NCBI GenBank assembly: GCA_963277665.1
Contig: OY728122.1
Location: forward strand, 1,547,910,868 to 1,547,974,867
Direction of reading: 5' to 3'
Source of the DNA: Viscum album
Lineage: Eukaryota > Streptophyta > Magnoliopsida > Santalales > Viscaceae
Length of the DNA stretch: 64,000 nt
Made by a program: the position numbers and the translations under genes. A model generated the notes under the pieces. That model ran no database searches. It had not been told where the DNA came from and saw only the letters and a program-made list of their open reading frames with translations. This document shows, one piece after another, positions 37,080 through 50,248 of the stretch. The first letter of the stretch is position 1. The number at the start of each line of letters is the position of its first letter.

Positions 37080-38975
37080 GGTGTAATGAGTGCCGAGACA
37101 TTCCTTCCAAGGTTGATCCTCTCATTCCTCTTGAGCCCTCTTCGATTGGTGCAGAGTTCTTTTAAGAATTTGGCATACCTTGGGATTTTCTTAATGGCTT
37201 CAAGTTGAGGAATGTTGATCTCCACACGCTTGAATGTGTCCAAAACCTCCTTTTTCATTGCTTCTTCAGCCATCTTCTTGGTTTGAACAACCCTGTTTGG
37301 AAAAGGAAGGGGTTTAGGACGAACATCAACAATATTTTTCTTACCTTTATCTTTCTCCTTGGATTTCTCATCAGTTGGTTTGGAATGCAGCTTCTCTGGA
37401 GTTGAGGTGAATCCCGGTGGAATGGTAGGTACAGATGTATCGTTCATTTTCTTCCCACTTCTCAATGTGATGGAACTAACATTCCGCTTTGGATTTGGAG
37501 TGGGTTGGGAAGGTAGATTTCCGGAATTCTTACATACAAGTTCATGGAGGGCGGTGGGAATCTGGCTCATTTGAGTCTTCAACTCCCTCAGTTCCGAACT
37601 TTGACTCTTTAGCTCATTCTGTTGATTAAGAACAATTTGCTTCAAAATATCATCAGTATTAGAATCTACCTTTGGTGGAGGATTCCCTTGTTGCTGACTT
37701 GCGGATGCTTGGGATTCAAATCTCATTTGGGGTTGTTGGAAACCCTGCTGGTAAGGCGGAGGCTGCTGAAAGTTTGGTTGAAAAGGGGGCCTTTGTTGTT
37801 GTCCAGAGACATACCTCATGTCCGGTTGATCTTTCCACCCTTGGTTGTATGTTGGAGAAAATGAATCATACTTCTTTTGGGGATATGGTTGTTGTTGCTG
37901 CTGAAATGGTCTCCCTGGGAATACTGCTGCGCAATCCTCTGTCTCTTGTAGTTGTGGGCAACAGTCAGTTGGGTGGCTTGTCTCAGTGCAAATTCCACAA
38001 GGCCTTGAAGGAGGGGGTAGAGATGTCTTTTGTGCCAAAGCTATTTGCCTCACCATAGTTTTCAATTCTTCTAACTTTGTATCAATCAAATGACTTTCAA
38101 GAGAAGAAGGACTTACTTGATGTACTCCTCGAACATGTGGTGTACCTCTATCACAGAATTGTTGAGAGTTTTGGGCCATTTTGTCAATCAATGCTCGTGC
38201 AGCTACTGGTGTCTTGTCCACCACTGCTCCTCCAGCTGCAGCATCAACCATGCTCCTCTCCATGGGTGTGATTCCTTCATAGAAGTACTGGATGAGTAAT
38301 TTCTCACTGATTTGGTGATGTGGGCAGCTTGCACACAACTTCTTGAATCACTCCCAGTACTCATACATTGACTCCCATTGGGCTTTCTTGATCCACGATA
38401 TCTCCTTTCGAATGGATGTTGTCCTTGATGCTGGAAAAAAGCATTGCAAGAAAAGACGTTTCAAATCATTCCAACATGTTACATCTCAGGTTTCAAATAA
38501 TACATCCAATCTTTTGCAGCTCCATCAAGTGAGAATGGGAATGATCTTAATTTAATTTGATCTTCAGAAACTTTTCTTGGTTTTAAAGTTGAGCAAACCA
38601 CATTAAATTCCTTAAGGTGTTTGTTGGGATCCTCAGTAGATAAGCCATGAAACTTTGGAAGAAGGTGAATTAATCCAGATTTCAATTCAATGTCCGATTC
38701 GAGATTTGGGTATGCAATACAATTTGGTTGATAGTTAATATCAGGTGCAGCCAATTCTCGAATGGTTCTATTAAGTTCATTTCCATTTTTTCAGCCATTG
38801 GTTCCTCTTTTATGTTTGAATTTGAATAGCTTCCAATTTCAATGTTTCCAGAAGAGAGGAATTCACCAACTGGTTGAATATTGAAACTTCCCGTAGATTG
38901 AGAATGTCTGATTCGTGCCCTAAGGCTACGTTCAATCTCAGGGTCAAGATCTAAGAGATCTTCAGGATTAGTTCA
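37080..38975 (-). pseudogene. E5 gag
   Basis: N-terminal pieces read DLLDLDPEIERSLRARIRH, then after a frameshift near 38,770 NRTIRELAAPDINYQPN, then LIHLLPKFHGLSTEDPNKHL and FPFSLDGAAKDWMYYLKPEM. A second frameshift (about 38,475) leads to WNDLKRLFLQCFFPASRTT and YEYWE, a stop at 38348-38350, then FKKLCASCPHHQISEKLLIQ, where the long open frame begins. The zinc knuckle is Cys114, Cys117, His122, Cys127 of that ORF, followed by a Gln/Pro-rich tract (residues 145-215) and a basic region. This is the classic Athila Gag order. Confidence 0.92.
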
Positions 38976-39193
38976 TTTCATAGATCAAATAATAATGAAA
39001 AGAAAGAAAGTGGACCATAGTAAAATAAAAATAAGAAGTTTGAGTTGATGGTCCAAAAAGAAGTAGAAGAAAATAAAAGAAGCAGAAGAAAAATCAGATT
39101 GGGTAAAGAAGGAAGAAAGAAGAGAGGAAGAGAATAAAATGTAAAATAAAATAAATACCTCAAATTGGTTGAAATAATTACTTGCCTCCCCAT

Positions 39194-39204
39194 CAACGGC
39201 GCCA
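39194..39204 (-). promoter_or_regulatory. E5 primer-binding site (tRNA-Asp type)
   Basis: The minus strand reads CTCTTTCA, AAT, then TGGCGCCGTTG. TGGCGCCGTTG is the PBS typical of Athila/Tat elements, complementary to the 3' end of tRNA-Asp. Confidence 0.9.
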
Positions 39205-39207
39205 ATT

Positions 39208-40944
39208 TGAAAGAGCGCTGTCATGGGCGCCCTCAAATGATTAGTGTGATTTTGGGGTACTTAGGTGCAGTAGAGTGGCTGACCAAGGTCGTCTCTTAAA
39301 GGAGGAAGTGAATTTAAACAACTTTTCAGAGGTATTCTAGAAACAAAATAAAAGGGAATAAAAACACTACTTGAAAGTATGTGGGTGGTTTTTTAGAGTT
39401 TATAAATCTAGAAGATGTTTTCTGGAAAAAGATTGCATTTTTTTGTTTTTAATTTTGAAATGAAGTTTCGATTAGAATGACACAACAAGAAGATGTTTTT
39501 TTAGAAATCTATTTAAAAGACGCAATTGATCTAACTATACCTCTTAACATTATTATTAATAATTATCATTTAAATTAACATTCACTTAATTATGATCCCT
39601 TAATTTTTTTAAATCCTGAACCCTACGAGAATTAACTTTACCACGCAGATGATGTGAATTTAACCCTAGGCTAACTTCGGAACATGCAATCGCAGCACCC
39701 TACTTTGATTGATGTTCTAAGATTAGCTTATGGTCAGTGATAAATTAAGGCACATATACATTTTGGAAATGAGGATGAGTTGTGTTTAGGGATTATATTT
39801 GAACTCTACAAATTTATCCCGTGTGGTCTTGTATTACCGATTAAGATCGCGCTCTCACAACTTACACAAAATCCAGACCTCACATGTTTTTGTGTTAATT
39901 GTTCAATTGCTTGCTTAGTTTCTTAAAATTTAAAAACAAAATTCCTGGATCATATTAAGTGAATTACAGTAGCTCATTGATTCAAAATAATTAAATGAAT
40001 AGGGAAGAAGATAGATCGATTACTAAAAGACTACTCTTCCATGGGTGGCGTAATCATCGTAGAAGCGTTTTGCATGTGCAAAGGTTTAAAATGGGTATAA
40101 CCCAATAACACTTCTACTAAAGAGTTCCAGCACAATTAAGAAGATTAAGAGAAGAATAAATTTAAACAAAACAGAAGAAAATAGAAGAAATAAAAGATTA
40201 ACAATGAAGTTTATTACATAAACAAAATCATTACAACATGAAGGAGAAGAAGAAGGCTTCGTCGAATGGATCCTTGCTTCAAGAGATACCCTTATTGAAA
40301 TGGTTGAATAATTGGAGTGGATCCACTTATCCTATTCCCTAAACTTCCCAATGCACTTCCCAACCCCTCCAAATGAGAAAAACTCCAATTTATAGAGGGG
40401 AGGGGAGGAGAGGTTACTAGTGGTTTCAAGTGTGAATGTGGAAATTCGGCCAAATATTTTATTCCAACTTGCACCGCCCATTTGACCACAAAAACGCGTG
40501 AATTGGCCGGCCTTCCAGAAGGATCAAATGTGAGGATAGGTGTCTTTTATCTCCTCTCCAAATTTGGTCTTAATACAGGCCCATATGAAGGAGTTAGGGC
40601 CGAAATACGGAAGCTTCTCCATTCTGGAGAGCCCAGCCCAACTTTGATTTCATGGCCCAATTTCAACAACCAAATGGACTCTTTAGCTCTAGTGTCATGC
40701 ATCAAAGTTGTAGATAATTAAGTTAGGAACACTGTTGAAAAATTGAAAATTTAAATAATAAATATAAAAATATTTATATTCGAAATACTACAGTGAACTA
40801 TAAAGGGTAAAACTGGACTTTTCATCAAATATTCAAAGGAATGATCTAATCCCAAATATTTTATAAATAAACATATTTAACACAATGTGAGGAAATTATA
40901 TCATTTATTATCAATAAAATATTCAATAAAATAGTGTTTTATCA
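39208..40944 (-). repeat. E5 5' LTR
   Basis: It is 1737 bp with the same termini as the 3' LTR, differing by scattered substitutions and few single-base indels. It is followed on the plus strand by the TSD TCTAA (40945-40949). Confidence 0.95.
40388..40394 (-). promoter_or_regulatory. TATA box of E5 5' LTR
   Basis: The minus strand reads CCCCTCTATAAATTGGAG, inside a C-rich context, followed by the leader that runs through U5 to the PBS. Confidence 0.6.
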
Positions 40945-40949
40945 TCTAA

Positions 40950-43900
40950 TTAAAACATGGTTTCAATTATATTTTATTATTTTATTCAAAAACATTTTTT
41001 TTAACATGATGTTATGGAAAATCAATTTTTTTTATAATTTCATACAAAAATTGAATTAGTATGAATTTTCCAGTTTTTTGAAAATGGACTATTTTTAGTC
41101 TAAAACACAGTTTTTTCAAAAAAAAAAATAATTTGTCAAGTGTTATATGATAAAACCAATAAATTTATAAAAACTATTATGTAATCCAATAAAAACTTAT
41201 AAAATAATGTCAAACATTTAGAAAAATTATTTTCAATAAGGAAACATATTCTAAAATTATTTATTACAAATTAAAATGATAATTTAATATAAAAATTATT
41301 TTTTACCTCGTCATGGAATCATGTATTTTTCCTGGGGGATTTGGTTTTTTCATTCTCTGGAATCCTCATATAAATTATTTTTTATAATAAAAAAATTTAT
41401 GTCATTAAATTCATTATAAAATATTATTTTAAATTATATATAAATTTAATCATTATAAAATTATTTATATAAAAACGTTTTTACATGATTATGTATGTTT
41501 AGATTTAAATCATATTTTTCATATATATTGAAATTTTATTTGATGAAAATATTTTCAAATATAAATTTATGAGTAATAATTTTTTTAGAAATTTCAATCA
41601 TAGTATTTTTCATTAATAAGAATTATTATGTTTAGAAATTAATTTCAATTGAAAAATTATGCTAATTTAATATGATAAATGATGAACCAAAATGTATAAA
41701 TCACTAAACAATTTCTCAAGAAGGACCAAAAAAGGTGAATTTGGACCCATAGACATTTTACACTCAAATATATTTCTTTTTCACCTTTGAAACTAAAATG
41801 TTACCATTGGAAAATTTAAAATTTTAGGGTAACCCCAAAAACTAGATTTCCCACCATATATATAATTGTAACATCTTTTCCACTTCTAGAATAACATTCC
41901 ATTAGAATTTATAATTGAATTTATAAAATTTTACATTCCTTATCACCATATCCCCAGATCATAACCCTATATTCAATCATATATAAAATGGACCCTTCAT
42001 ATTAAAAAAAACTCTTCCAAGGAAAATCATTATCATTTATGTGAATGTTATCCACTAATTTGTTTTATTCTTTATTATCATCTTCAATTTTTATCCAAGA
42101 AAAAAAGTTAATGATATTAGAATCATTTCTATAAAATAATGTTACTATATTGAATGTATAATTATTAAAATGACATTATATTTCAACGTATGATCATATT
42201 CATATTCATAAATTTTTTTGTTCCCATATTGTTCTTATCTGATATGGGTTGTAAAGAAGGCTATTTTTAGTGACAAAGGGTATAAGAACTAAAGGTTGAA
42301 GTGTTTAGGATGTAATTGATTTGAGGTGACTAGAAAATATCTTTTGTCCAGCAGTTGGGCTTCCAGTGGGCCTCTATTTTCTAATGGAACCCATCGATCC
42401 ATTAGTGGTACCACTTGCATACTAGTAAAGCCCACAGGCTGTCTTGTGTGCCCGGTTCGTGGGTGAATTTAATACACCATGTGCATCATAATTACACATT
42501 GTTTATCATCCAATTATTATCACTATTCTAAACTATAACTAATTAATTTGAATATGATTCCGCCCCTCTTAACTCTTGAACTCTCCTATTCACCTCCACT
42601 AGATTCGTTATTCTTGGAATGATCTATTGATTCTATATTGGAATGGTTATCTATCATCCATAAGGAATACATCATCCTCATTGGTAAAAAAAACAAATTT
42701 ATCTAAAATCTCTATATTCCATGAAGTTCCAATGAAAATTTATTTCTCTCTTCACATATCGAAGGATGATAATTCAAGTTCACAAAGTTTCATGACTGAA
42801 TAAAGATCTGCCATTAAAAATGAATGTTCCTTGTGTAATTGAACAGGAATAACCCTCATAGAACTAATATTAAGGGAGGATTAATGATGATACATTAATC
42901 CAATAACTATTCCACATTACAATGAAAGATCATTATCCATTTTAATGATAAAACCATTTTATAAAAGTTAAAAATCAATATAATGGAAGACATTTTCTTG
43001 TAAGTTGTCATATAAGAATAATCAAAAGATATTATTCTTCTTGATTATTTTTTACATTGATTAATGTATGAGAGATTCATTTTTATTTCCCTTAATTGTG
43101 GCTCACTTTGAGAAATGCTAGTGAATTAATGTTTTGTTCATCGATATACAACAGATCTGGTGAATAAACCACCGATATTTTGACATGCCTTAAATTTAGT
43201 TTTGTTGATGAACACAATTGGGATGTGAATCTAGAATGACCATATTGAATGAAATTATTTTTCATCAACTAGAATATTATTTCAGGATGAACTGAAACCT
43301 AACATTGAAATCCATAAGATATAATTTGTTATTAATTATTATGTAGTGTGTTCTATCTTCTATCCATGACAAACATTAGTGTTCTTTATCCACAACCTTT
43401 AGGTAGGATGTTACATAACGTCTGGTGATTTGTAATATAATAATTTCCATTTTATCATTCATGTGTTAATGTAAACTGTTGTTCCTGAATAATTTTCATT
43501 ACTTTTGAGTGTGTGAATTATCAGAAATCCCATATATGATCATTATTTCTATGAGTAATGTTATAGTATCATGTTAACATTCTTGATGTTAATTAATTTT
43601 TTTCTTCTAAAATTTTCTCATTTTTACAATCTATTATTTTCTTATTATGATTTTTATTATAATATATATTTCAATTTCATTAGGGGTTGTTCATGGGGTT
43701 TGTTATAGGTGTACCCTTATAGTTTGATTAAACCTAGAGGGTTAGTGTTCACGACAAATAGATATGATTAATGTGGTCCCATACTGAGTAATGGCATGAT
43801 ATCACAGTGTCCTGAACAAAAACATGATGCAAATTGTGTATACTTGTAACATTCTAAATCATGGTGATCCATGTGCGTACGAGATAACATTTTGAAACAT

Positions 43901-44603
43901 GATACACCTTTTGGACATTGAGTATCATGTCACCGACCTTGTGTCAAGTTATGGTTTATTTAAAATATCATTATAATAATTCAATAATGTATTTGATATA
44001 GTATTTGTTGGGTTTCATTGTGTCTTTGATAACAAATGATTTATTAGTAACTGTTTGTCATATCTTCTTTGTGTAATTATTGATATCAAGGAATTCACCT
44101 AATATACATGTTCATATCTATTAGGGATGAAATTGTTGTTTCCAAATGGGGTTTATTACTCACATCCTATATGATAATTTAGATGAACATGAAGACATCA
44201 TGTATAGGGATCTCGAAAATGGAAAGGGGCACAGGGAAGTCATTTGTGTTAATGAGCATAGATCAGGGAGAGATATTAGGATCCACTATTGAGGATACTC
44301 TAGTTTTATTTATTTAAATTACATCCACATAATATATTTTGGTTTTTGTTTCCATACATGGATACCACTATATTATTTTATATAACATGTGTTCCACATT
44401 AAATTGTATTATTCTTTTTAATTAATCAATCGTAATATATAAATTTTTTATTAGTTATATGATAAAATACAAAGGGTGTAACCTCCCCATTGATATGTTT
44501 TATAACCATTCTACTATTTAGAATCCTCTTCTATAAAGGGATGATACTGTGAGGTCACGTGACTCTATGAATTAGACCTTTTAGTTTCAATTGGGGCATT
44601 AAA
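40950..44603 (+). repeat. E4 5' LTR, part 2
   Basis: This continues the LTR begun at 29598. It contains a TATA box (41,982) about 1.5 kb from the LTR start, much as in E3. It also holds a GTGCGTACGAGA sequence at about 43,874 that may be a decayed copy of the shared motif. It ends CAATTGGGGCATTAAA, derived from GGGGCATTACA. A less AT-rich patch lies at 42,340-42,470. Confidence 0.65.
41982..41988 (+). promoter_or_regulatory. Candidate TATA box of E4 LTR
   Basis: ATATATAAAATGGACCCTTC. The position relative to the LTR start parallels E3. Confidence 0.45.
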
Positions 44604-44606
44604 AAA

Positions 44607-44617
44607 TGGTATCGTAG
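44607..44617 (+). promoter_or_regulatory. E4 primer-binding site
   Basis: TGGTATCGTAG lies three bases after the LTR end. The first seven bases equal the tRNA-Met-type PBS; the rest has decayed. Confidence 0.65.
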
Positions 44618-46300
44618 TATAATTATTTTATTTTATTATTCACTCACTCAGGAAAAGGTATAAAATATATATTATATGGGTTACAAAGTTTGGAGAGTTT
44701 CAGAATACCAATCCAGATCATCTGTAATAGACCACAATGTTTCCATAGATAGGAATTTCATTTTTATTTTATTGTATTTTGGAGCATTCCAGAATCATGA
44801 TTAGGAACATATGGTCATATTCCATATATAATCCTTTTGTGTTTAATATAATAGTTCTTTATTTTAATTCATTTATTTTATTATCTATTTGGGATAGACC
44901 TATATTCTATGACTAAGTGATGAATTTTTTCAATACTATTGAGATATATCAATGATCGAATAATTTATGTTAACCTAAGAATGATTGTATGGTTATATAG
45001 ATATATATATATCATTGTCTATGACAATGAAAAATGTGAATGGATAGAGACCCTGATATGTGTTAGGGGGTTATAAATTATAAATTGTGTTGAATGATAA
45101 GAGAATCAAGTGTTATACCGTTGAATGACAACCATTAATCCTAATGGTTTTGTATATACTAATTTTTTCCTTCTTGTTTTAGAAAATTATGCCACACATA
45201 CGTTGAGAGGACCATTTGGGAGTGTATTATAAAATTCCTTAACAAAGGATTATATTTTCCATTTATAACTTGTAGTATTATATAATGAAATGTAGAATAA
45301 TGCCAAACCCATTTTATGTGTATATATGGAAGGAAAACATAAATAAGGAGACATCTCCTCAATGCAAATTCGAGGTAGTGAAAGATCCAAAAATTTGGTT
45401 TACTGTGCTTGGGAAGTTTAATGTTATTAGCATCTATCATAATAGGGCCTTATAGGGCCTCCCATTACTAAGGACTAGATTTAAATTATTGATGAAATTT
45501 TATAAATAGTTTATACTCCTATGAAACACATAGAAAATCTAGAGAGTCTTATCTCAGCCATTGGCATTAAGTAAAGGAATCTAGAGGTTCCCCAATAAGG
45601 TGGAAGAAAATTCCCAAACTAGAAAAAGGAGTTTCTCATCACCTTATTTGGTACAATTATATCCTTAGTGAATAAAATATATATAAAGGGGAAATTATCC
45701 AGAATATTTCCCAAAACCTCATATCAGGTGTCATAATTATGGGAAGATGGGTAATTGTCAGTAGTTTCTCAATAGAACTCCTGAAATTCTGCTAACTCCT
45801 TCATTAAAAAGCGCTAAATTTGATGACTCATACTAGTCATGAATCTCAATGATAGGTTCATGGATATGAGGAAGGTTGTCTCCTTGTAGTGGAGTAGACT
45901 CCAGAAGACAGTGCTTCCTGACCATCTATAGTTTTAATGAAGTTTTTTTATCATCTATGTTCAATCTACTTCCTTCTATTAAATTTATTTTTTATATTCA
46001 ATTGTATCTAAAAAAAAAATTGGATTTGGAATTTTAATGATGTTAATGCCTAGTTTACAATCTATTAATGAACTGGTGGGATTCGAATTGAACTTTCTTC
46101 AGTGATTCCTCTATTTTATTTTATTTTATTTTAGATATAGAAATATGAGGGATATTAGGATTCTAGAAATGAGTTATGATTCTTGGTATAGAATATAAAT
46201 GTATTTTATGATCTCTTATTGAGATTTATCAGAGAGATTTATCTTTTACATATCCTAAAAATCATAAGTAATTTATAAAAAAAATTGAGAACAAGGATAT
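44618..46300 (+). pseudogene. E4 gag region, heavily decayed
   Basis: No frame is open for long. The best landmark is at 45729-45758, read in frame as CHNYGKMGNC, which looks like a knuckle of type CHxCGKMGH with Cys changed to Tyr and His to Asn. Its position between PBS and RT fits the nucleocapsid end of gag. Upstream capsid motifs are not recognisable. Confidence 0.5.
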
Positions 46301-46469
46301 GTTAGAGTTGATACCAAATTTAGAAAGTTGGGGAAAATTATGAAATATATTAAACCATTGTATATTTAAATATGTTTTGTCATGTCCATTCATCATTTCA
46401 TAAAAATATTGATCATTATTAGGACATCTCCCAAAAAAACCTTATAGGAATTCGTTATGATTAAGTAGT

Positions 46470-46825
46470 AATGTTTGATATAGACCTTATTCCAGGTGTT
46501 CATCTCATTTAGATACACCATGATCAGTTGGTGTCATCTGAGTAAATTTAATTCAAGGCGATGCTAAATGATTTGGAGTATAAGATCATCATCAAGAAAA
46601 GTACTTTACCTTGTGTTGTACCAATATTTTCCTCCATGATGGGGGATGATAGTGTTTTAAAATGTTATGATTACAAGTGATGAAATATGTTTCAATGATA
46701 AACTATACTATTTTTCCTAGGATATATAATAACTTTTACAAGTTACAAGGATCCTAGTGGTTCTTTATGAATAGTGTTCAATTATGTTATCTCTTAATAC
46801 GACTGAAAGTGGTTTATAACCCATG
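46470..46825 (+). pseudogene. E4 reverse transcriptase, N-terminal part
   Basis: Decayed but alignable motifs are DIDLIPGVHLI (from D-I-x-L-x-P-G-x-x-P-I), VVPIFSSMMGDDSVLKCYDY (from APVLFVKKKDG..R.CIDYR), and at 46719-46825 RIYNNFYKLQGS then WFFMNSVQLCYLLIRLK (from [25 protein letters not shown]). It is cut at 46,825 by E6 and continues at 57,317 in the same frame. Confidence 0.75.
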
Positions 46826-47587
46826 TGTCACGAACCAGCCCGGGTCAACCCTAAACCGGTCACCCGAGCCGGCCCGCGGCATGGCCCGAGGGGCGTTCCC
46901 GATCCCCACGGGCTGGCAACAAGTGCCGGGCATTGAAACTTTAATCGTTGGGAACGATTTCAGCCCAAGCTAAAAACAGGATCGAAAGAATGATTATAAA
47001 CTCAACAAACAAACAGACACTAAAGACATAAACAAAACTAAACCACAACATACCTCCACGTGACCTCGCGGTTCACCACCCAACTACAAACCAACGTCGC
47101 CCCATCACTGAGCGACTCAAGCCAGGAAAACCTGAACACAAGGAACCTGCAACTGAAGTGGTAAAAGATAGGCGTGAGAACAAAAGTGCTCAGTAGGTGA
47201 GCCCAACAACAAATCCCAATGCACTGCCAGTAAATAAAGAATCTACATAATCCAGGTTTGAACATAAATGTATAAAAGTAAGTTTTCATAATGCTTTACT
47301 TGAAAATAAAACACGAGGCATTTCCCTTATTCCTTTTTGAAAGTTAATTCCCTTTTCACTAGTTTTGAACTCATTATGAAAAGCAAAGTGTTACATTTTC
47401 AAATCTCACCCAAAGAGAATTAAGCATTTTCATTTGAAAACCCATTTTTCCCAAAGTCTAACAGTATAGGCTGTGAAAGATGACTGAAAGTAAACAAGCA
47501 GGGAAAACAAGTGCAAGTAAAGGTAAACAGGCAAGGAAAACCAAGTGCAAGTAAAAATAAGCCAGAAGTTATCAGCAATAGCCATGG

Positions 47588-47674
47588 ACACACACACACA
47601 CTCACACACTCACACACACACACAAATACTCACACACTCACACACACACACACATACTCACACACGCACACTCT
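47588..47674. repeat. (CA)n microsatellite in E6 3' LTR
   Basis: A CA-dinucleotide tract with regular CTCACA interruptions. The partner tract lies at 54,087-54,173. ORFs across it (His/Thr or Cys/Val repeats) are not genes. Confidence 0.95.
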
Positions 47675-48683
47675 CAAACCCAAGTGGTCCCCCGTATGCC
47701 GACGGGAGGCACCACGCCAGAGATGGTAGAGCACCATGGGTAAAACCTCTAAGGTTCATCTAGCTCGCGTGGGACCCTAGAACCTCGTGTCTCGGTGAAA
47801 CGTGGCTTAGAAGGCCACGACCCTCAGATATCATATGTTTAGTTAGTGTTTCAATCGTCAATCCAGCTAAGTGAAACAGGGACGACACCCATCCGGCTCA
47901 CTAGCACACTAGTTCTAGTCCGCCCACCTAGATACCCAGGGTTTCCCCGTGTGCTCAAACAAGTTTCACATTCATATAGTATATTACTTCCTCATATCGC
48001 AGGCCAAACCAGATATCACACACAAAAGTCACCATTTCCACATCCAAACAATATTTCAAAACTCACGCACGTCAAAAATACCTTTCTGAAAATATAAATG
48101 TCATTACCCAATCTTTTCACAAAAACCCCTTTTTGGAAACACTCAAACAAGAACATAAACAACTTTCACAACCCAGAAAGCATTATTTTTAATAACACAA
48201 CAAGGGAAAACATCTTTCGTCAACCAAGAACCACACGTAAAGTTTCCAAAAACAATTTCAAAAGGTCACACGACGTTTTCTCTGATCAAGGTTATCAGAA
48301 AACACCATTTTCCATAAACAGTACATTTTCTAATTTACACATGCCAAAAACATTTCAAAACCCAATTCAACATGTCTTTCGTTACTCAGAAAGAACCATT
48401 TAGCGACATTACTATGAAATCCCACAATTGAAACCAAGAAAACACTTTTAATGAAATGCTGGAATTAAACAGTTTGCATTATCAGCAAATCACCACACTA
48501 TAAAAACTACTTAATATTATTTTCTTAAATTTACTGAAATTTAGTAAAAGGACAAAGAATAAATAAATTCTTAATTTAGAGGCAAATGCATAGGGAGACC
48601 TACCTCGAATCGGAACGAAGAACGACACGACGCAAAACTCTTGTTGCGTAAAGGTCGCAGCGTATTGCGTCGTCAAACTGGTC

Positions 48684-48963
48684 CTAAAACAATAGGCCGT
48701 TAAGCAGGCTCATTAATGACAACATACTAATAATAATAATAATTATAATAACGTAATAATAACCAAAATGTAGTAATAATAATGTCAAAATAATAATAAT
48801 TATTATTATTATTATGACATAATAATAATATAATAATAATAAGAGTAACAATAATATTAACATAATAATAATAATAATTATAATGACATAATACTAACAA
48901 GAACAATAATAAATATAATAGCGCAATGATAATTATAATAATAATAATATTAATATTAATAAC

Positions 48964-49006
<43 letters not shown>

Positions 49007-49328
49007 TAACGATAATAATATAACAATAATAATAATATAATAATAATATAATAATAATATAACAACAACAACAACAACAATAATAATAATAATATGATAA
49101 TTGAGTAATAATAATAATTATAACAATAATGATAATAATAATAATAATATTAATATTAATGTGATAATAATTATAATAACAATAGTAACAATAATAATAT
49201 AATAATAATTATAATAAGATACATTAATTATAATAGTGACATAATAAAATAATATTAATAATATTTTAGTAATCATGATAATAATAATAATAATAACAAC
49301 AATATTATTGCACAATTATAATATAATA

Positions 49329-49363
<35 letters not shown>

Positions 49364-49505
49364 TAGTAATACAATAATAATGTTAATAGAATAATATTAA
49401 CATAATAATAATGAAATAATTATAATATTATTAATATGATAAAAGTAATAAATTTTATATAAGATTAACTTAAAAATAAAATAAAAAAAATATAAATATA
49501 CTTAC
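48684..49505 (-). other. Candidate LTR intron, 3' LTR copy (TAA-repeat block)
   Basis: See the 5' LTR copy at 55245-56072. The donor GTAAGTAT at 49505 and the acceptor TTGTTTTAG at 48684 are conserved here. Confidence 0.4.
48724..49440. repeat. (TAA)n-rich block in E6 3' LTR
   Basis: About 0.7 kb of imperfect ATA/TAA trinucleotide repeats with TAACAA variants. It is the same block as 55,284-55,995. Confidence 0.95.
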
Positions 49506-50175
49506 AGGGTGGTTCGCGCGGGGGAGCCGGGGCGGTGACGGTATGAGGCCGGAGCGGCCACTGGGTGTGGCTGAGGGGAAGGAAGAGGCGCGGTATGGGG
49601 AAACCGGGACGGCGGCGCAAGGCGGAGGAAGGGGGAGGCTGGGAGCAACAGAGGGGGGCTGGAAACCGGGAGGCGGAGGCGGCGGTGTGCAAGGGGAAGC
49701 CGGGCCGGGACGACGACGAGGGTGCAGGGGAGAGGGCGCGCAGCCGAGGTGCTAAGGTGGAGCGAGGGCGGAGGGGAGGGGAGATCCGCCGGACAGGAGG
49801 AGACGGGGCTGCCGTCTGGAGGAGAGGGAGCAGGAGGGCGGAGGTCGGGAGAGGAGTCGGGACAGGGCGAGGTTGAGCGCGCTGGAGGGAGGCCGGGCGC
49901 GGTGCGGCGGCTGCTGGGTGTGGGGTGCGGCGACGGGGTATGCGGAACGGGGAGCGGGACAGGGGAAGCAGGCGGGGCATCGTGGTCCGGGGGTTGGCCG
50001 CACCGGCGCGAGAGCAGGGAGGCAGGACACCGCCGAAGGGGGTGCAACGGTAGCGCGCTCAGGCGGAGGCCGGGACAGGGTGAGGCGGTAGTCGGCTGGG
50101 TGCTGCGCCTGGGCTGAGCGGAAGAGAAACGGGGAGAGGGAGAAGGGGAGAAAAGGGGTGGCGGCTACCGGGAGG
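49505..50175. other. GC-rich leader block of E6 3' LTR
   Basis: The sequence is strongly GC-rich and purine-biased on the plus strand, in sharp contrast to the AT-rich surroundings, and begins just downstream of the LTR TATA box on the minus strand. Overlapping open frames on both strands encode only Pro/Ser/Arg- or Gly/Arg-rich low-complexity sequence and are best read as chance ORFs. Confidence 0.7.
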
Positions 50176-50204
50176 TAGGATAGGGTTAGAGGTTCTAAAA
50201 TATA

Positions 50205-50248
<44 letters not shown>

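Larger units (their letters stand above)
30053..40944 (-). mobile_element. E5: nearly complete Athila-type Ty3/gypsy element
   Basis: The 10.9-kb element has LTRs at 30053-31784 (3') and 39208-40944 (5'), ends TGATAAAACA...CTCTTTCA, and an exact TSD TCTAA (30048-30052 and 40945-40949). The minus-strand order is 5' LTR, tRNA-Asp-type PBS, gag, protease (DLGA), RT, RNase H, integrase, about 1.6 kb without an ORF, PPT, 3' LTR. The two LTRs are nearly identical, so insertion is fairly recent. From 38338 to 33377 gag-pol stays in one frame, interrupted only by about seven nonsense codons; gag upstream has at least two frameshifts and one further stop. The RELAAPDINYQP gag motif and the PBS point to the Athila lineage. 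Confidence 0.95.

Noticed and set aside
36099..38299. Plus-strand ORFs opposite E5 gag-pol
   Set aside because: They are shadows of the real minus-strand frame, which has clear Gag, protease and RT motifs.
47420..47763. His/Thr- and Cys/Val-repeat ORFs (also 53919-54262)
   Set aside because: They are translation of the CA microsatellite in the E6 LTRs.
48727..49315. ORFs of Tyr/Ile/Leu runs on the minus strand (also 55291-55882)
   Set aside because: They are translation of TAA/ATT trinucleotide repeats, not genes.
48724..49440. CRISPR-like or satellite array
   Set aside because: It is a simple trinucleotide repeat without spacers and is confined to the LTR.
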